Part shown: piece by piece, positions 1 through 9,142 of the stretch
Layout of the letters: every line of letters starts with the position of its first letter
Numbering within the stretch: position 1 is the first letter of the stretch
From: Rhodococcus sp. IEGM 1381
Lineage (GTDB): Bacteria > Actinomycetota > Actinomycetes > Mycobacteriales > Mycobacteriaceae
NCBI RefSeq assembly: GCF_030056795.1
Contig: NZ_JASHKQ010000004.1
Span: 1-64,000 of the forward strand
DNA length: 64,000 bases
Direction of reading: 5' to 3'
The notes under the pieces: generated by a model
Databases searched by the model: none
What the model saw: the letters and a program-made list of their open reading frames with translations, nothing else
Told to the model about the DNA's origin: nothing
Made by a program: the position numbers and the translations under genes

Positions 1-726
1 CACAAGAAGGCGGTGATCGACGCCCGACGTGGCAAGTCTTTCGCCAAACTCATCAAGAATATCGAGGTGGCGGCCCGCACGGGTGGTGGTGACCCCGTAG
101 GTAACCCGACACTCTTCGACGCCATCCAAAAGGCGAAGAAGACCTCGGTTCCAATCGACAACATCGAGCGGGCCCGTAAGCGCGGAGCAGGCGAAGAGAC
201 CGGTGGAGCCGACTGGCAAACCATTATGTACGAGGGCTACGGCCCCAACGGCGTTGCGATTCTGATCGAGTGCCTCACCGACAACCGTAACCGCGCCGCA
301 GGCGAGGTACGCGTGGCGATGACGCGCAACGGCGGAAACATGGCAGACCCGGGATCGGTGTCGTACCTGTTCTCACGCAAGGGCGTGGTGACGCTCGAGA
401 AGAACGGTCAGAGTGAGGACGACGTCCTGATGGCCGTTCTCGAAGCCGGTGCCGAGGAAGTGAACGACAACGGCGACACGTTCGAGATCGTCAGCGAGCC
501 GACGGACCTGATCGCAGTGCGCACCGCACTGCAGGAGGCCGGATTCGACTACGACTCGGCCGAGGCGAGCTTTCAGGCCTCGGTCAACGTTCCGGTGGAC
601 GTGGACGGCGCGCGCAAGGTCTTCAAGCTCATCGACGCGCTGGAAGACAGCGACGATGTGCAGAACGTCTGGTCCAACGTGGATCTGTCCGACGAGGTCA
701 TGGCCGAGCTCGACGAAGAGGACTGA
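1..726 (+). CDS. YebC/PmpR-family regulator (5' partial)
   Basis: YebC/TACO1-family protein, which in other bacteria acts as a DNA-binding regulator or helps ribosomes through difficult peptide sequences. The reading frame is already open at base 1 ([12 protein letters not shown]), and the family normally starts with about 11 more residues (MSGHSKWAT-type), so the true start lies just outside the window. The first in-frame GTG, at 13, falls inside the conserved block and is not the start. Family signatures visible are [21 protein letters not shown] and LTDNRNR. The protein ends in an acidic tail. It lies 106 bases upstream of ruvC, the same order as in mycobacteria. The LexA-controlled promoter in the gap suggests that ruvC is transcribed separately from it. 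Confidence 0.93.
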   Translation, partial: HKKAVIDARRGKSFAKLIKNIEVAARTGGGDPVGNPTLFDAIQKAKKTSVPIDNIERARKRGAGEETGGADWQTIMYEGYGPNGVAILIECLTDNRNRAAGEVRVAMTRNGGNMADPGSVSYLFSRKGVVTLEKNGQSEDDVLMAVLEAGAEEVNDNGDTFEIVSEPTDLIAVRTALQEAGFDYDSAEASFQASVNVPVDVDGARKVFKLIDALEDSDDVQNVWSNVDLSDEVMAELDEED

Positions 727-790
727 CCGCCTCGACTCGATCGAGACAACAGGCCGGGTGTCGTATCCCTGATCCGTCGGTGCGCTCCGC

Positions 791-813
791 TACGCTATCG
801 AACAACAGTTCGT
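791..813 (+). promoter_or_regulatory. LexA (SOS) box and -10 element upstream of ruvC
   Basis: TCGAACAACAGTTCGT at 798-813 matches the mycobacterial/actinobacterial SOS box TCGAAC-N4-GTTCGA at all but the last base. A -10-like TACGCT lies directly upstream at 791-796; no clear -35 is visible. The box ends 19 bases before the ruvC GTG start, so LexA bound there would cover the promoter or early transcript region. Control of ruvCAB by LexA is known in mycobacteria; here it is inferred from the site alone. Confidence 0.8.
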
Positions 814-832
814 AAGCGGAAGGTGTGGTGGC

Positions 833-1450
833 GTGCGGGTGATGGGTGTCGACCCCGGTCTCACCAGGTGTGGGCTGAGTTTGATCGAGGGTGGTGTGGG
901 TCGATCGGTAGTTGCTCTCGACGTGGATGTGGTGCGCACGCCAGCGGACATGGATCTTGCGCAGCGGTTGTTGCGCATCTCCGAGGCAGCAGAATATTGG
1001 CTCGACACCCACAAGCCCTCGGTGGTGGCTATCGAGCGGGTGTTCGCGCAGCACAACGTCCGCACCGCCATGGGAACCGCGCAAGCCGGTGGAGTGATCG
1101 CGCTGGCGGCGGCCCGGCGTGGGGTCGATGTCTGCTTCCATACCCCCAGTGAGGTCAAGGCCGCGGTCACCGGGAACGGTTCGGCCGACAAAGCCCAGGT
1201 CACTGCGATGGTCATGCGCATTCTCGGTCTGCAAACGGCCCCGACCCCCGCGGATGCCGCCGACGCACTTGCACTCGGCATCTGTCATTGCTGGAGAGCT
1301 CCGATGATCGCCCGGATGGCGAAGGCAGAAGCCATGGCGGCAGAACAGAAGCGCAAGTACGACGCGCGTCTGGCCGAGGAGCGTAAGGCTCGCGCCGTTG
1401 TTGCACGCAGGATCGAGAAGATGGCCAAGAAAGAGGCGGGCGCACGATGA
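833..1450 (+). CDS. ruvC: RuvC, Holliday-junction resolvase
   Basis: Endonuclease that cuts four-way DNA junctions brought to it by RuvAB. It has an RNase H fold with the four acidic catalytic residues at D7 (GVDPG), E68 (AIERVF), D141 and D144 (ADAADALAL), spaced as in E. coli RuvC. At 205 residues it is longer than usual: after about residue 160 comes a basic, alanine/lysine/arginine-rich tail predicted to be helical. GTG start with GGAAGG upstream. The stop overlaps the ruvA start by four bases (ATGA), so ruvC and ruvA are probably translationally coupled. An SOS box precedes the gene. Confidence 0.96.
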   Translation: MRVMGVDPGLTRCGLSLIEGGVGRSVVALDVDVVRTPADMDLAQRLLRISEAAEYWLDTHKPSVVAIERVFAQHNVRTAMGTAQAGGVIALAAARRGVDVCFHTPSEVKAAVTGNGSADKAQVTAMVMRILGLQTAPTPADAADALALGICHCWRAPMIARMAKAEAMAAEQKRKYDARLAEERKARAVVARRIEKMAKKEAGAR

Positions 1451-2052
1451 TCGCATCGATCAGAGGCTCGGTGATCGACATCGCGCTCGATCACGCCGTG
1501 CTGGAGGCGGCCGGCGTCGGATACCGCATCAGCGCCACTCCGGCGACGCTGGCCACGCTGCACCGTGGGAGCGAATCGACGCTCCTGACAACCATGATCG
1601 TGCGCGAGGATTCGCAGACGCTGTACGGGTTTCCGGACAAGGAGTCACGCGAGCTGTTCGAATTGCTCCTCACCGTGTCCGGCGTCGGACCGCGAATCGC
1701 AATGGCCACGCTCGCCGTCCACGAACCGGACGCGCTGCGAACGGCGTTGGCGGACAGTGACATCGGAGCGCTGACGAGGGTTCCCGGAATCGGCAAACGT
1801 GGCGCCGAGAGAATGGTCGTCGAGTTGCGCGACAAGGTGGACGCAGTGGTCGGTCGCGCTGCTGATTCGGTTCTGCCGGGATCCGGTGCCGGAAATTCGG
1901 TGCGGGACCAGATAGTCGAGGCTCTGATCGGGCTCGGATTCCCGCCGAAGCAGGCCGAAGAGGCCACCGACGCGGTACTCGCCCAGCAGCCCGAGGCCAC
2001 GACGTCGATTGCACTGAGGTCGGCGCTCGCGTACCTCGGAAAGTCCAGGTAG
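1447..2052 (+). CDS. ruvA: RuvA, Holliday-junction branch-migration subunit
   Basis: Junction-recognition subunit of the RuvAB branch-migration motor. The 201 residues show the N-terminal OB domain (MIASIRGSV start), the helix-hairpin-helix region (VSGVGPRIA and [12 protein letters not shown]) and the C-terminal domain that contacts RuvB ([15 protein letters not shown]). The ATG overlaps the ruvC stop, and ruvB follows after six bases, forming a compact ruvCAB operon. Confidence 0.96.
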   Translation: MIASIRGSVIDIALDHAVLEAAGVGYRISATPATLATLHRGSESTLLTTMIVREDSQTLYGFPDKESRELFELLLTVSGVGPRIAMATLAVHEPDALRTALADSDIGALTRVPGIGKRGAERMVVELRDKVDAVVGRAADSVLPGSGAGNSVRDQIVEALIGLGFPPKQAEEATDAVLAQQPEATTSIALRSALAYLGKSR

Positions 2053-2058
2053 GCCGGC

Positions 2059-3135
2059 GTGGACGAGGACGACCAGTTCGCCGAGTCACAGGTGGGCGCG
2101 GACGCCATGTCCGACGACCTGGATGTCGAGACGAGCCTGCGTCCGAAGAACCTCACCGATTTCATCGGTCAACCTCGGGTACGTGAGCAGCTCCAGCTCG
2201 TACTGTCCGGTGCCAAGATGCGCGGCGGCACTCCCGATCACATCCTGATGTCCGGGCCTCCTGGGCTCGGCAAGACCAGTATGGCCATGATCATCGCCGC
2301 CGAGCTGGGAACCTCGCTGCGGCTCACGTCCGGGCCGGCGCTCGAACGGGCCGGGGATCTGGCAGCGATGCTCAGCAACCTGGTCGAGGGAGACGTGCTG
2401 TTCATCGACGAGATCCATCGCATCGCCCGTCCGGCCGAGGAGATGCTGTACCTGGCGATGGAGGACTTTCGTGTCGACGTCATCGTCGGCAAGGGCCCGG
2501 GAGCGACGTCGATTCCGCTCGAGGTGGCACCGTTCACGCTCGTCGGAGCGACGACCAGGTCGGGTGCTCTCACAGGTCCGCTGCGCGACCGGTTCGGATT
2601 CGTGGCGCACATGGATTTCTACGAGCCGAGTGAGCTCGAGCGCATCCTCATGCGGTCGGCCGGAATCCTCGGGGTGCCGATCGACCGAGCCGGCTGCGCC
2701 GAGATCGCCGGCCGTTCGCGTGGCACTCCACGTATCGCGAACCGATTGCTCCGGCGAGTGCGCGACTACGCGGATGTGCGGGGCGACGGCACCGTCACCC
2801 GGGAGACGGCGAAAGCGGCTCTGGTGGTGTACGACGTCGACAAACTCGGCCTCGACCGACTCGACCGTGCCGTCCTCAGCGCGCTGATCCGGAGCTTCGG
2901 CGGGGGACCGGTGGGGGTATCGACCCTGGCCGTCGCCGTCGGTGAAGAACCTGCGACAGTCGAGGAAGTGTGCGAACCGTTCCTGGTGCGCGCAGGCATG
3001 ATCGCCCGCACACCGCGAGGTCGCGTTGCAACTGCCACCGCGTGGCAACATCTCGGTCTGACTCCGCCGCCGGACCTCGCGGTAGGGGGAATTTCGGTCC
3101 GATCCTCGGAGGCTGCGCAGGGATTATTCGACTGA
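2059..3135 (+). CDS. ruvB: RuvB, branch-migration ATPase
   Basis: AAA+ hexameric motor that drives Holliday-junction branch migration with RuvA. Walker A GPPGLGKT is at residues 66-73 and Walker B DEIH at 117-120, followed by the sensor block VGATTRSG and the C-terminal winged-helix DNA-binding domain ([12 protein letters not shown]). Its 358 residues are typical of the family. The GTG start gives a short acidic N-terminus before the conserved ETSLRPKNL block. Last gene of the ruvCAB operon; yajC begins 139 bases on. Confidence 0.97.
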   Translation: MDEDDQFAESQVGADAMSDDLDVETSLRPKNLTDFIGQPRVREQLQLVLSGAKMRGGTPDHILMSGPPGLGKTSMAMIIAAELGTSLRLTSGPALERAGDLAAMLSNLVEGDVLFIDEIHRIARPAEEMLYLAMEDFRVDVIVGKGPGATSIPLEVAPFTLVGATTRSGALTGPLRDRFGFVAHMDFYEPSELERILMRSAGILGVPIDRAGCAEIAGRSRGTPRIANRLLRRVRDYADVRGDGTVTRETAKAALVVYDVDKLGLDRLDRAVLSALIRSFGGGPVGVSTLAVAVGEEPATVEEVCEPFLVRAGMIARTPRGRVATATAWQHLGLTPPPDLAVGGISVRSSEAAQGLFD

Positions 3136-3274
3136 ATCGGGGACAACACGCCCACGATCGGACCGGACCGGTTCGCGGTGATGGCACACTGGGTAGCTGC
3201 GAGGCCCGCACCCACGGTGTTCTCGCACGAGACAATGACGATTTTCGACCCGAACTTCGAGGACTGACCTTCCG

Positions 3275-3685
3275 ATGGATTTGCTGTTTCCGCTGCTGAT
3301 CGTGGCCCTTCTGGTACCGCTGTTTCTCAATGCGCGTCGACAGAAGAAGGTGGTGGCCAAAACCACGGAGATGCAGGACTCGCTCGAGGTCGGCGACGAG
3401 GTCGTCACTACAGCAGGCCTGTACGCCCGCGTGGTTCTGGTCGAGGACGACACGATCGACCTCGAGATCGCGGACGGCGTGATCACCACCTGGTCTCGCG
3501 CGGTGGTGCGCGAGGTGCTGCCCGATGGCTCCGAATTCGACGACACCGAGTTCGAGACCACCACCGACGCGGACATCGCGGCCCTCGACTCGAGCACGAG
3601 CGCAGGGCCGTCGTTGCACAAGACCGACGTCAGCGCGCCCGACGAGACCGTCGAGCAGACGTCGAAGCGTCTCGAAAAAGAGTGA
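3275..3685 (+). CDS. yajC: YajC, preprotein translocase accessory subunit
   Basis: Small single-span protein of the SecDF-YajC complex, which helps complete Sec-dependent export. One N-terminal membrane helix (about residues 2-20) is followed by the positive cytoplasmic stretch NARRQKK and the conserved block VGDEVVTTAGLYARV. The 136-residue protein ends in an acidic, threonine/serine-rich tail that is longer than in enterobacteria. secD and secF follow, separated from yajC by 161 bases that include a terminator-like hairpin. Confidence 0.93.
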   Translation: MDLLFPLLIVALLVPLFLNARRQKKVVAKTTEMQDSLEVGDEVVTTAGLYARVVLVEDDTIDLEIADGVITTWSRAVVREVLPDGSEFDDTEFETTTDADIAALDSSTSAGPSLHKTDVSAPDETVEQTSKRLEKE

Positions 3686-3700
3686 ACAGCCGTTGATTCG

Positions 3701-3733
3701 AACCGCTGTCGGAGACAGAATCCGGCAGCGGTT
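3701..3733 (+). terminator. Hairpin between yajC and secD
   Basis: Inverted repeat with arms 3701-3713 and 3721-3733 (AACCGCTG pairing with CAGCGGTT, extended by five more pairs including one G-T wobble) around a seven-base loop, 15 bases after the yajC stop. It is followed by TTCG and not by a T run. It could be a partial terminator or attenuator that sets the yajC/secD transcript ratio. Confidence 0.5.
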
Positions 3734-3846
3734 TCGTCTGCGGTGACCGATGTGGTGCACAATCGCAGCGCTCGCCGCTGACATATCGGGCCGACAGCCC
3801 CGCAGGAACCGACACTTTCCATCGCCTTAGAGGAGAAACACTCACC

Positions 3847-5616
3847 GTGGCACCTTCCAGCGGACCGGTGCGTCCCGCCCGCTATCTCGCCGTTTTCGCG
3901 GTGCTGATAGCAGCGGTGTATGCCCTGGTCTTCTTCACCGGAGACAAAGACCCCTCGCCGAAGTTGGGAATCGACCTGCAGGGCGGCACGCGCGTGACAC
4001 TCACCGCGCGGACCCCCGACGGCAATGCGCCGACGCAGGACAGCCTGAAGCAGGCGCAGCAGATCATCGAGACTCGCGTCAACGGTCTCGGTGTCACAGG
4101 CTCCGAGGTGGTCGTCGACGGTGACAACCTCGTGATCACGGTGCCCGGTGACGACAGCTCTCAAGCTCGCACTCTCGGGCAGACCGCGCGACTGTTCATC
4201 CGACCCGTGGTTGGATCGGTTGCCCCGTCGGCGGGCGAGGGCGCAGGGTCGCAGCAAGCACCGGTAGACCCTTCCGCGCCGGTAGATCCCAACGCTTCGG
4301 TCGATCCGGCCGCTCCTGCAGATCCCGCCGCTCCTGCAGATCCCGCAGCACCGGCCGCACCGCAAGGTCGCGTCTTCCCTGCGCAGGATCCGTCTGCGGT
4401 GGATCCGACGCCCGCTCCCGCGACCGACGCGCCCGCGACCGACGCGCCCGCCGCGGATGCTTCGCTGTCGGACGCCGATCGCGCGGCCCAGGAGATCGCA
4501 GACGCCAAGACGCTGCGGCAGAGCGAGGATCAACAGATTCAACAGCTGGCTATGCAGTCCCTCGATTGCAACGCAGCCGATCCCCTCGCAGGCAACGACG
4601 ATCCGGCTCTTCCCCTCGTCGCGTGCTCGACCGACGGGACGGCCGTCTACCTGCTCGGCCCGACGATCATCGACGGGCAGCAGATTGCCGACGCGACCTC
4701 CGGATTCGACAGCCAACAGGCCCAGTTCCAGGTGAGCCTGACGTTCGACTCGGACGGTTCCAACACGTGGGCTCAGTTCACCGCGGCCAACCTGCAGAAG
4801 CAGGCCGCATTCGTGCTGGACTCCAAGGTGATCAGTGCGCCGGTGATTCAAGGTGCCACCCCCGCGGGCAGCGCCACCTCGATCACCGGAAGCTTCAACG
4901 CCCAGAGTGCTTCGGAGCTGGCCAACACCCTCAAGTACGGATCTCTACCGCTGTCCTTCGTATCCTCCGAGGCCGAAACTGTCTCGGCCACACTGGGATT
5001 GGCGTCGCTGGAAGCCGGCCTCATTGCCGGAGCGATCGGACTGGCGCTCGTGCTGGTCTACTGCCTGCTCTACTACCGCGCCCTTGGTCTGCTCACGGCC
5101 CTGTCGTTGGCCCTGGCGGGTCTCGTCGTCTACGGAATCATTGTTCTGTTGGGCAGGTGGATCAGCTTCACCCTCGACCTCGCAGGCATCGCCGGACTCA
5201 TCATCGGCATCGGTATGACCGCGGACTCCTTCGTGGTGTTCTTCGAGCGCATCAAGGACGAAATTCGTGAGGGTCGCAGTTTCCGGTCGGCGGTACCACG
5301 CGGTTGGGCACGCGCACGCAAAACCATCCTGTCCGGCAACGCGGTCAGCTTCATCGCGGCCGCGGTGCTGTACGTACTCGCTGTGGGGCAGGTCCGCGGC
5401 TTCGCCTTCACCCTCGGTCTGACGACGATCCTCGACATCATCGTTGTGGTGCTGGTGACCTGGCCACTGGTGTACCTGGCGTCGAAGTCGAAATTCTGGT
5501 CCAAGCCGTCCGTCAACGGTCTCGGTGCCGTCCAACAGATCGCGCTCGAACGCAAGCGTGCAGCCAACAAGGCGCTCGCCGTCAAGACCGGCACCACGCC
5601 GTCGAAGGAGGCATGA
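3847..5616 (+). CDS. secD: SecD, preprotein translocase subunit
   Basis: RND-type membrane protein that uses the proton gradient to help pull preproteins out of the SecYEG channel. An N-terminal membrane helix (about residues 13-30) precedes the signature [10 protein letters not shown], a large external P1 region, and a C-terminal block of five membrane helices (from about residue 385) with the conserved [20 protein letters not shown] stretch. Start is GTG after AGAGGAGAAA. At 589 residues it carries a low-complexity Pro/Ala/Asp insert at about residues 135-205 that splits the external region; actinobacterial SecD proteins commonly have such linkers. Two bases separate it from secF, which has its own strong ribosome binding site inside the secD end. 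Confidence 0.96.
   Translation: MAPSSGPVRPARYLAVFAVLIAAVYALVFFTGDKDPSPKLGIDLQGGTRVTLTARTPDGNAPTQDSLKQAQQIIETRVNGLGVTGSEVVVDGDNLVITVPGDDSSQARTLGQTARLFIRPVVGSVAPSAGEGAGSQQAPVDPSAPVDPNASVDPAAPADPAAPADPAAPAAPQGRVFPAQDPSAVDPTPAPATDAPATDAPAADASLSDADRAAQEIADAKTLRQSEDQQIQQLAMQSLDCNAADPLAGNDDPALPLVACSTDGTAVYLLGPTIIDGQQIADATSGFDSQQAQFQVSLTFDSDGSNTWAQFTAANLQKQAAFVLDSKVISAPVIQGATPAGSATSITGSFNAQSASELANTLKYGSLPLSFVSSEAETVSATLGLASLEAGLIAGAIGLALVLVYCLLYYRALGLLTALSLALAGLVVYGIIVLLGRWISFTLDLAGIAGLIIGIGMTADSFVVFFERIKDEIREGRSFRSAVPRGWARARKTILSGNAVSFIAAAVLYVLAVGQVRGFAFTLGLTTILDIIVVVLVTWPLVYLASKSKFWSKPSVNGLGAVQQIALERKRAANKALAVKTGTTPSKEA
4257..4450 (+). repeat. Short tandem repeats encoding the SecD Pro/Ala/Asp linker
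   Basis: In-frame repeats inside secD. A 15-base unit GCGACCGACGCGCCC occurs twice in exact tandem (4420-4434, 4435-4449, encoding ATDAP). Upstream of it, 18-base units encode repeated DPAAPA. Unit lengths are multiples of three, so copy-number change would lengthen or shorten the linker without a frameshift. Confidence 0.8.
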
Positions 5617-5617
5617 C

Positions 5618-6799
5618 ATGTCGGATACGACCACGTCGACCCCATCGCCCCTCGACGACTCGAGTGTCGATCAGTCGACCCAGCCCAAGCACAGCTGGCT
5701 GTCCAGGCTCTACACCGGAACCGGTGCTTTCGACATCATCGGTCGTCGCCGCTTCTATTACATCCTCACCGCTGTCATCGTGTTGGTGTGCCTGCTGAGC
5801 TTCCTCGTGCGCGGTTTCACGCTCGGCATCGATTTCGAGGGCGGGACGCGGATCGCTCTGCCGGCGGCAGACAACATCTCCACCGAGCAGGTCGAAACTG
5901 TCTACAACGACTCGCTGGGTATGCCCCCGGTGTCGGTACAGACGGTTGGCTCCGGCGCGGCCGCAACAGTGCAGATTCGCTCCGAAGCTCTCGACTCCGG
6001 CGAGGTGGACAGCTTGCGCCAGGCGTTGTTCCAGGCTTTCCAGCCCCAGGACAACAGCGGCACCGCAACTCCCAACGCCATCAGCGTGTCCGATGTCAGT
6101 GAGACCTGGGGTGGTCAGATCACCCAGAAGGCGTTGATCGCCCTTGCAGTGTTCTTGGTCATCGTCAGCATCTACATCGCCGTCCGATACGAACGGGATA
6201 TGGCGTTCGCCGCTCTGGCTGCTCTGGGATTCGACCTGATCGTCACGGCGGGCGTGTATTCGATCGTCGGGTTCGAGGTGACTCCTGCGACGGTCATCGG
6301 ACTGCTGACGATCCTCGGCTTCTCGTTGTACGACTCGGTGGTGGTGTTCGACAAGGTCGAGGAGAACACCCGCGGGATCTTGAACCTGCATCGCAAGACA
6401 TACGCAGAGCAGGCCAACCTCGCCGTCAACCAGACCTTGATGCGCTCGATCAACACGACCGTCATCGGCGTTCTGCCGGTGATCGCGCTCATGATCGTGG
6501 CGGTCTGGCTGCTCGGCGTCGGCACACTCAAGGACCTGGCGCTGGTGCAGCTCGTCGGCATGATCGTCGGTGCGTACTCGTCCATCTTCTTCGCTACTCC
6601 GCTGCTGGTGACCCTCAAGGAGAAATGGGGCCCGGTCGCTGCGCACACACGCAAGGTCCACTCCAAGCGGGCCGATGCGGCTGCCCGCGCGGCCGGTCTC
6701 GCTCCCGAACCGGTGGCGGTCGGAGTGTCCACCACGAAGGCGTCGACTCCACAGCCGGGCAATCGGCCCACCGGAAAGCGAAACAAGAAGCGACGATAG
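5618..6799 (+). CDS. secF: SecF, preprotein translocase subunit
   Basis: Partner of SecD in the SecDF export complex. The 393-residue protein has an N-terminal helix (about residues 47-65), the signature GIDFEGGTRI and five C-terminal membrane helices containing GFSLYDSVVVFDKVEEN. The ATG at 5618 is chosen because AAGGAGG (5604-5610) lies seven bases upstream and the start is one base after the secD stop. The frame stays open further upstream but that part only overlaps secD. The lysine/arginine-rich C-terminus is probably cytoplasmic. Confidence 0.96.
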   Translation: MSDTTTSTPSPLDDSSVDQSTQPKHSWLSRLYTGTGAFDIIGRRRFYYILTAVIVLVCLLSFLVRGFTLGIDFEGGTRIALPAADNISTEQVETVYNDSLGMPPVSVQTVGSGAAATVQIRSEALDSGEVDSLRQALFQAFQPQDNSGTATPNAISVSDVSETWGGQITQKALIALAVFLVIVSIYIAVRYERDMAFAALAALGFDLIVTAGVYSIVGFEVTPATVIGLLTILGFSLYDSVVVFDKVEENTRGILNLHRKTYAEQANLAVNQTLMRSINTTVIGVLPVIALMIVAVWLLGVGTLKDLALVQLVGMIVGAYSSIFFATPLLVTLKEKWGPVAAHTRKVHSKRADAAARAAGLAPEPVAVGVSTTKASTPQPGNRPTGKRNKKRR

Positions 6800-6831
6800 A
6801 TATCAACCCTCGACTGGGACGGAGAGTGCAC

Positions 6832-8529
6832 GTGAAACGCAGGCGGAGCGCGGCACTGGTGGCGGCGGGTGTCGCTGCGGTGTCCATCACCGCGTGTTCG
6901 TCGCCCGAGGACAAGGTGCCCTCGATCGGCTACTCGTTCGACAACGTCGTCGACACGTACAACGCGAGAACGGTCGACGGCGCGGCGTCGGGAGCTCGGC
7001 AGGCGTTCACCCGGGTGCAGGTGGGCTTCAGCTACCTCGGGCCCGAGGGGGATGCGTTGTCGGACAACGATATCGGGACAACAGCAATTGTTCCCGGTGA
7101 CACGTTGACCGTGCAGTACTCCATTGCCCCAGCGGCGAAGTACTCCGACGGTGCACCGATGGCCTGCGACGACCTCGTGTTGGCCTGGGCTGCGAACAGC
7201 GGCCGATTCGCCACCGACGGTCCCGTGTTCGACGCGGCGTCGTCGGCCGGGTACTCGGACATCCAACGCATCGACTGCGTCCCCGGGGCCAAGGAGGCCA
7301 CGGTCGTATTCGCTCCAGGGCGCAGTTACCAGAACTGGCGCGCTCTGTTCGGTGCCACCGATCTGTTGCCTGCGCACGTCGCGGCCAGGGCGGCAGGAGT
7401 GCCGAACGTCGTCGATCCCATCGTGGCCGGCGACAACGACGTCGTGGGCCGCATCGCCGAATTCTGGAACACGGGGTGGACCCTGACTCCGGGTGCGATC
7501 GACACCTCGTTGCTGCCCTCGGCCGGGCCGTACCGCGTCGAGTCGTACACCGCCGACGGAGGTCTCGTTCTCGTCGCGAACGAGGCGTGGTGGGGAATTC
7601 CGCCCGAAACCGAGCAGGTCGTCGTCTGGCCCAAGGGCACCGACGTGGCTGCAAAGGTGGCGGACGGCTCGCTCGACGTGCTCGACCACGGCGCGGGTGC
7701 CATCGATCTCGGCACGACCGAAGGATTCGTGACCAGCGAGGAACCGTCACGAGGCCTCGAACAATTGACCTTCGCAACGCAAGGGGTGCTGGCAGAGGCC
7801 AGCGCGCGACGAGCGGTGGCCGCGTGCATCCCGAGATCGGATCTGTTCGACACGCTGGGGCATCCGGGATCGGACGCTCCAGCGACCGGACTCGGCTCGG
7901 GCATCGTCGACGCTCGACTGGTGCAGCTGGACACCCTCGAGTATCCGGCGGTCGCAACCGTGGTCGGCGATCGGTATCGGCGTTCGGACCTGGATCAGGC
8001 GGGCAAGGAACTTTCCGCTGCAGGCGAGAGTGCCCTCACCGTTCGCGTCGGCTACCGGGGACCGGATGCTCGTCGCGCACAGGAGGTCGGCCGCATGGCT
8101 GCCGACTGCGCCGCTGCCGGCATCACCGTCGTGGATGCGAGTTCGCCGGAGTTCACGCCGTCCGCCCTGCGCGGCGGTGCGGTCGACGCGGTTCTGGGCA
8201 GCAGTGGTTCTCTGCCCGGGCCATCGGGGTCGGCAGGTGGAGTCGTCGCACGGTATTCGCTGAGGACGGGAATCGGACTGAACGTCGGCGGCTACAGCAA
8301 CGGCAGGATCGATTCCATCGTCGATCAGCTGGCGGTGACCGATGACCCGGAACGAGTGCTGGCTCTCGCCACGGAAGGTGAGAACATCCTGTGGAACGAC
8401 ATGCCGTCGCTTCCCCTGTACAACGAGCCGCGCACCACCGTCGTCAGCGACGGAATGCAGGACGTGGTGCCCAACCCCACGGCCGCTGGTGCCGGATGGA
8501 ACATGGATCGGTGGGTTCTTCTTCGATGA
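6832..8529 (+). CDS. Extracellular solute-binding lipoprotein, family 5 (OppA/DppA-like)
   Basis: Predicted membrane-anchored binding protein of the peptide/nickel ABC-importer type. The GTG at 6832 gives a basic N-terminus (MKRRRS), a hydrophobic core and lipobox ITAC with the lipidated cysteine near residue 22. Family-5 features are the YSDGAPMACDDLV region, the TMAGPYRVE-like SAGPYRVESY stretch and the C-terminal NDMPSLPLYNEP. No permease or ATPase genes adjoin it: it sits between secF and apt, as does Rv2585c in M. tuberculosis. It may therefore use a distant transporter or have another role; the ligand is unknown. A GTG two codons upstream (6826) is an alternative start. The 3' end overlaps apt by four bases. 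Confidence 0.85.
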   Translation: MKRRRSAALVAAGVAAVSITACSSPEDKVPSIGYSFDNVVDTYNARTVDGAASGARQAFTRVQVGFSYLGPEGDALSDNDIGTTAIVPGDTLTVQYSIAPAAKYSDGAPMACDDLVLAWAANSGRFATDGPVFDAASSAGYSDIQRIDCVPGAKEATVVFAPGRSYQNWRALFGATDLLPAHVAARAAGVPNVVDPIVAGDNDVVGRIAEFWNTGWTLTPGAIDTSLLPSAGPYRVESYTADGGLVLVANEAWWGIPPETEQVVVWPKGTDVAAKVADGSLDVLDHGAGAIDLGTTEGFVTSEEPSRGLEQLTFATQGVLAEASARRAVAACIPRSDLFDTLGHPGSDAPATGLGSGIVDARLVQLDTLEYPAVATVVGDRYRRSDLDQAGKELSAAGESALTVRVGYRGPDARRAQEVGRMAADCAAAGITVVDASSPEFTPSALRGGAVDAVLGSSGSLPGPSGSAGGVVARYSLRTGIGLNVGGYSNGRIDSIVDQLAVTDDPERVLALATEGENILWNDMPSLPLYNEPRTTVVSDGMQDVVPNPTAAGAGWNMDRWVLLR

Positions 8530-9065
8530 ACGACGCAGGTGATCGGACAGACGCAGTCGCTGCCGTAGCTCGGCTGACGCGGTGGGTCGACGACTTCCCC
8601 GTTCCTGGCGTGCGTTTCGGCGATCTGACGCCGGTGTTCGCAGACGGGCGAGCATTGCGCAGCGTCGTGTCGGAATTGGCACAGGGCCACCACGACGTCG
8701 ATCTGGTTGCGGGAATCGACGCGCGTGGCTTTCTGCTGGGTGCCGGTGTGGCCCTGGAGCTGGGCTGCGGTGTGTTGGCGGTGCGCAAGGCCGGCAAGCT
8801 GCCGCCACCGGTACATTCGCGGTCCTACGACCTCGAGTACGGGACCGCCGAGTTGCAGATTCCGACGGCAATCGACGTGGCTGGACGGCGGGTGTTGGTG
8901 ATCGACGACGTGCTGGCGACGGGCGGTACCGTCGAAGCGACCGAACGATTGTTGGCCGATCAGGGTGCGGTCATAGTCGGCGCCGCCGTCGTTCTCGAGA
9001 TCACGGCCCTGGGAGGGCGTGAAAGGTGCAGTGACTACCCGCTCGCCTGCCTGGTTCGAGTATGA
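8526..9065 (+). CDS. apt: Adenine phosphoribosyltransferase
   Basis: Purine-salvage enzyme converting adenine and PRPP to AMP in the cytoplasm. The PRPP-binding motif VLVIDDVLATGGT is clear, and the upstream blocks WVDDFPVPGVRFGDLTP and AGIDARGFLLG are typical of Apt. The ATG at 8526 overlaps the lipoprotein stop (ATGA); 179 residues is normal length. The YDLEYGT loop seen in Apt proteins is present. Gene order secF-lipoprotein-apt-relA matches mycobacteria. Confidence 0.94.
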   Translation: MNDAGDRTDAVAAVARLTRWVDDFPVPGVRFGDLTPVFADGRALRSVVSELAQGHHDVDLVAGIDARGFLLGAGVALELGCGVLAVRKAGKLPPPVHSRSYDLEYGTAELQIPTAIDVAGRRVLVIDDVLATGGTVEATERLLADQGAVIVGAAVVLEITALGGRERCSDYPLACLVRV

Positions 9066-9142
9066 GGACTAAAGTCTCTACATAATGCGTTCTCCGGATG
9101 CGTCCGGCGACAGTGTGGAGCGCGTGGCAGGAGGTGATGAGA

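Noticed and set aside
3124..4851. Long open frame on the minus strand opposite yajC and secD
   Set aside because: Its product is arginine/histidine/glycine-rich without any family motif and lies antisense to clear yajC and secD coding sequence; it arises from high-GC codon bias.
9080..9090. TACATAAT as a -10 element for a separate relA promoter
   Set aside because: It fits a -10 but no -35 was found at a suitable distance; apt and relA may be co-transcribed, so not listed.
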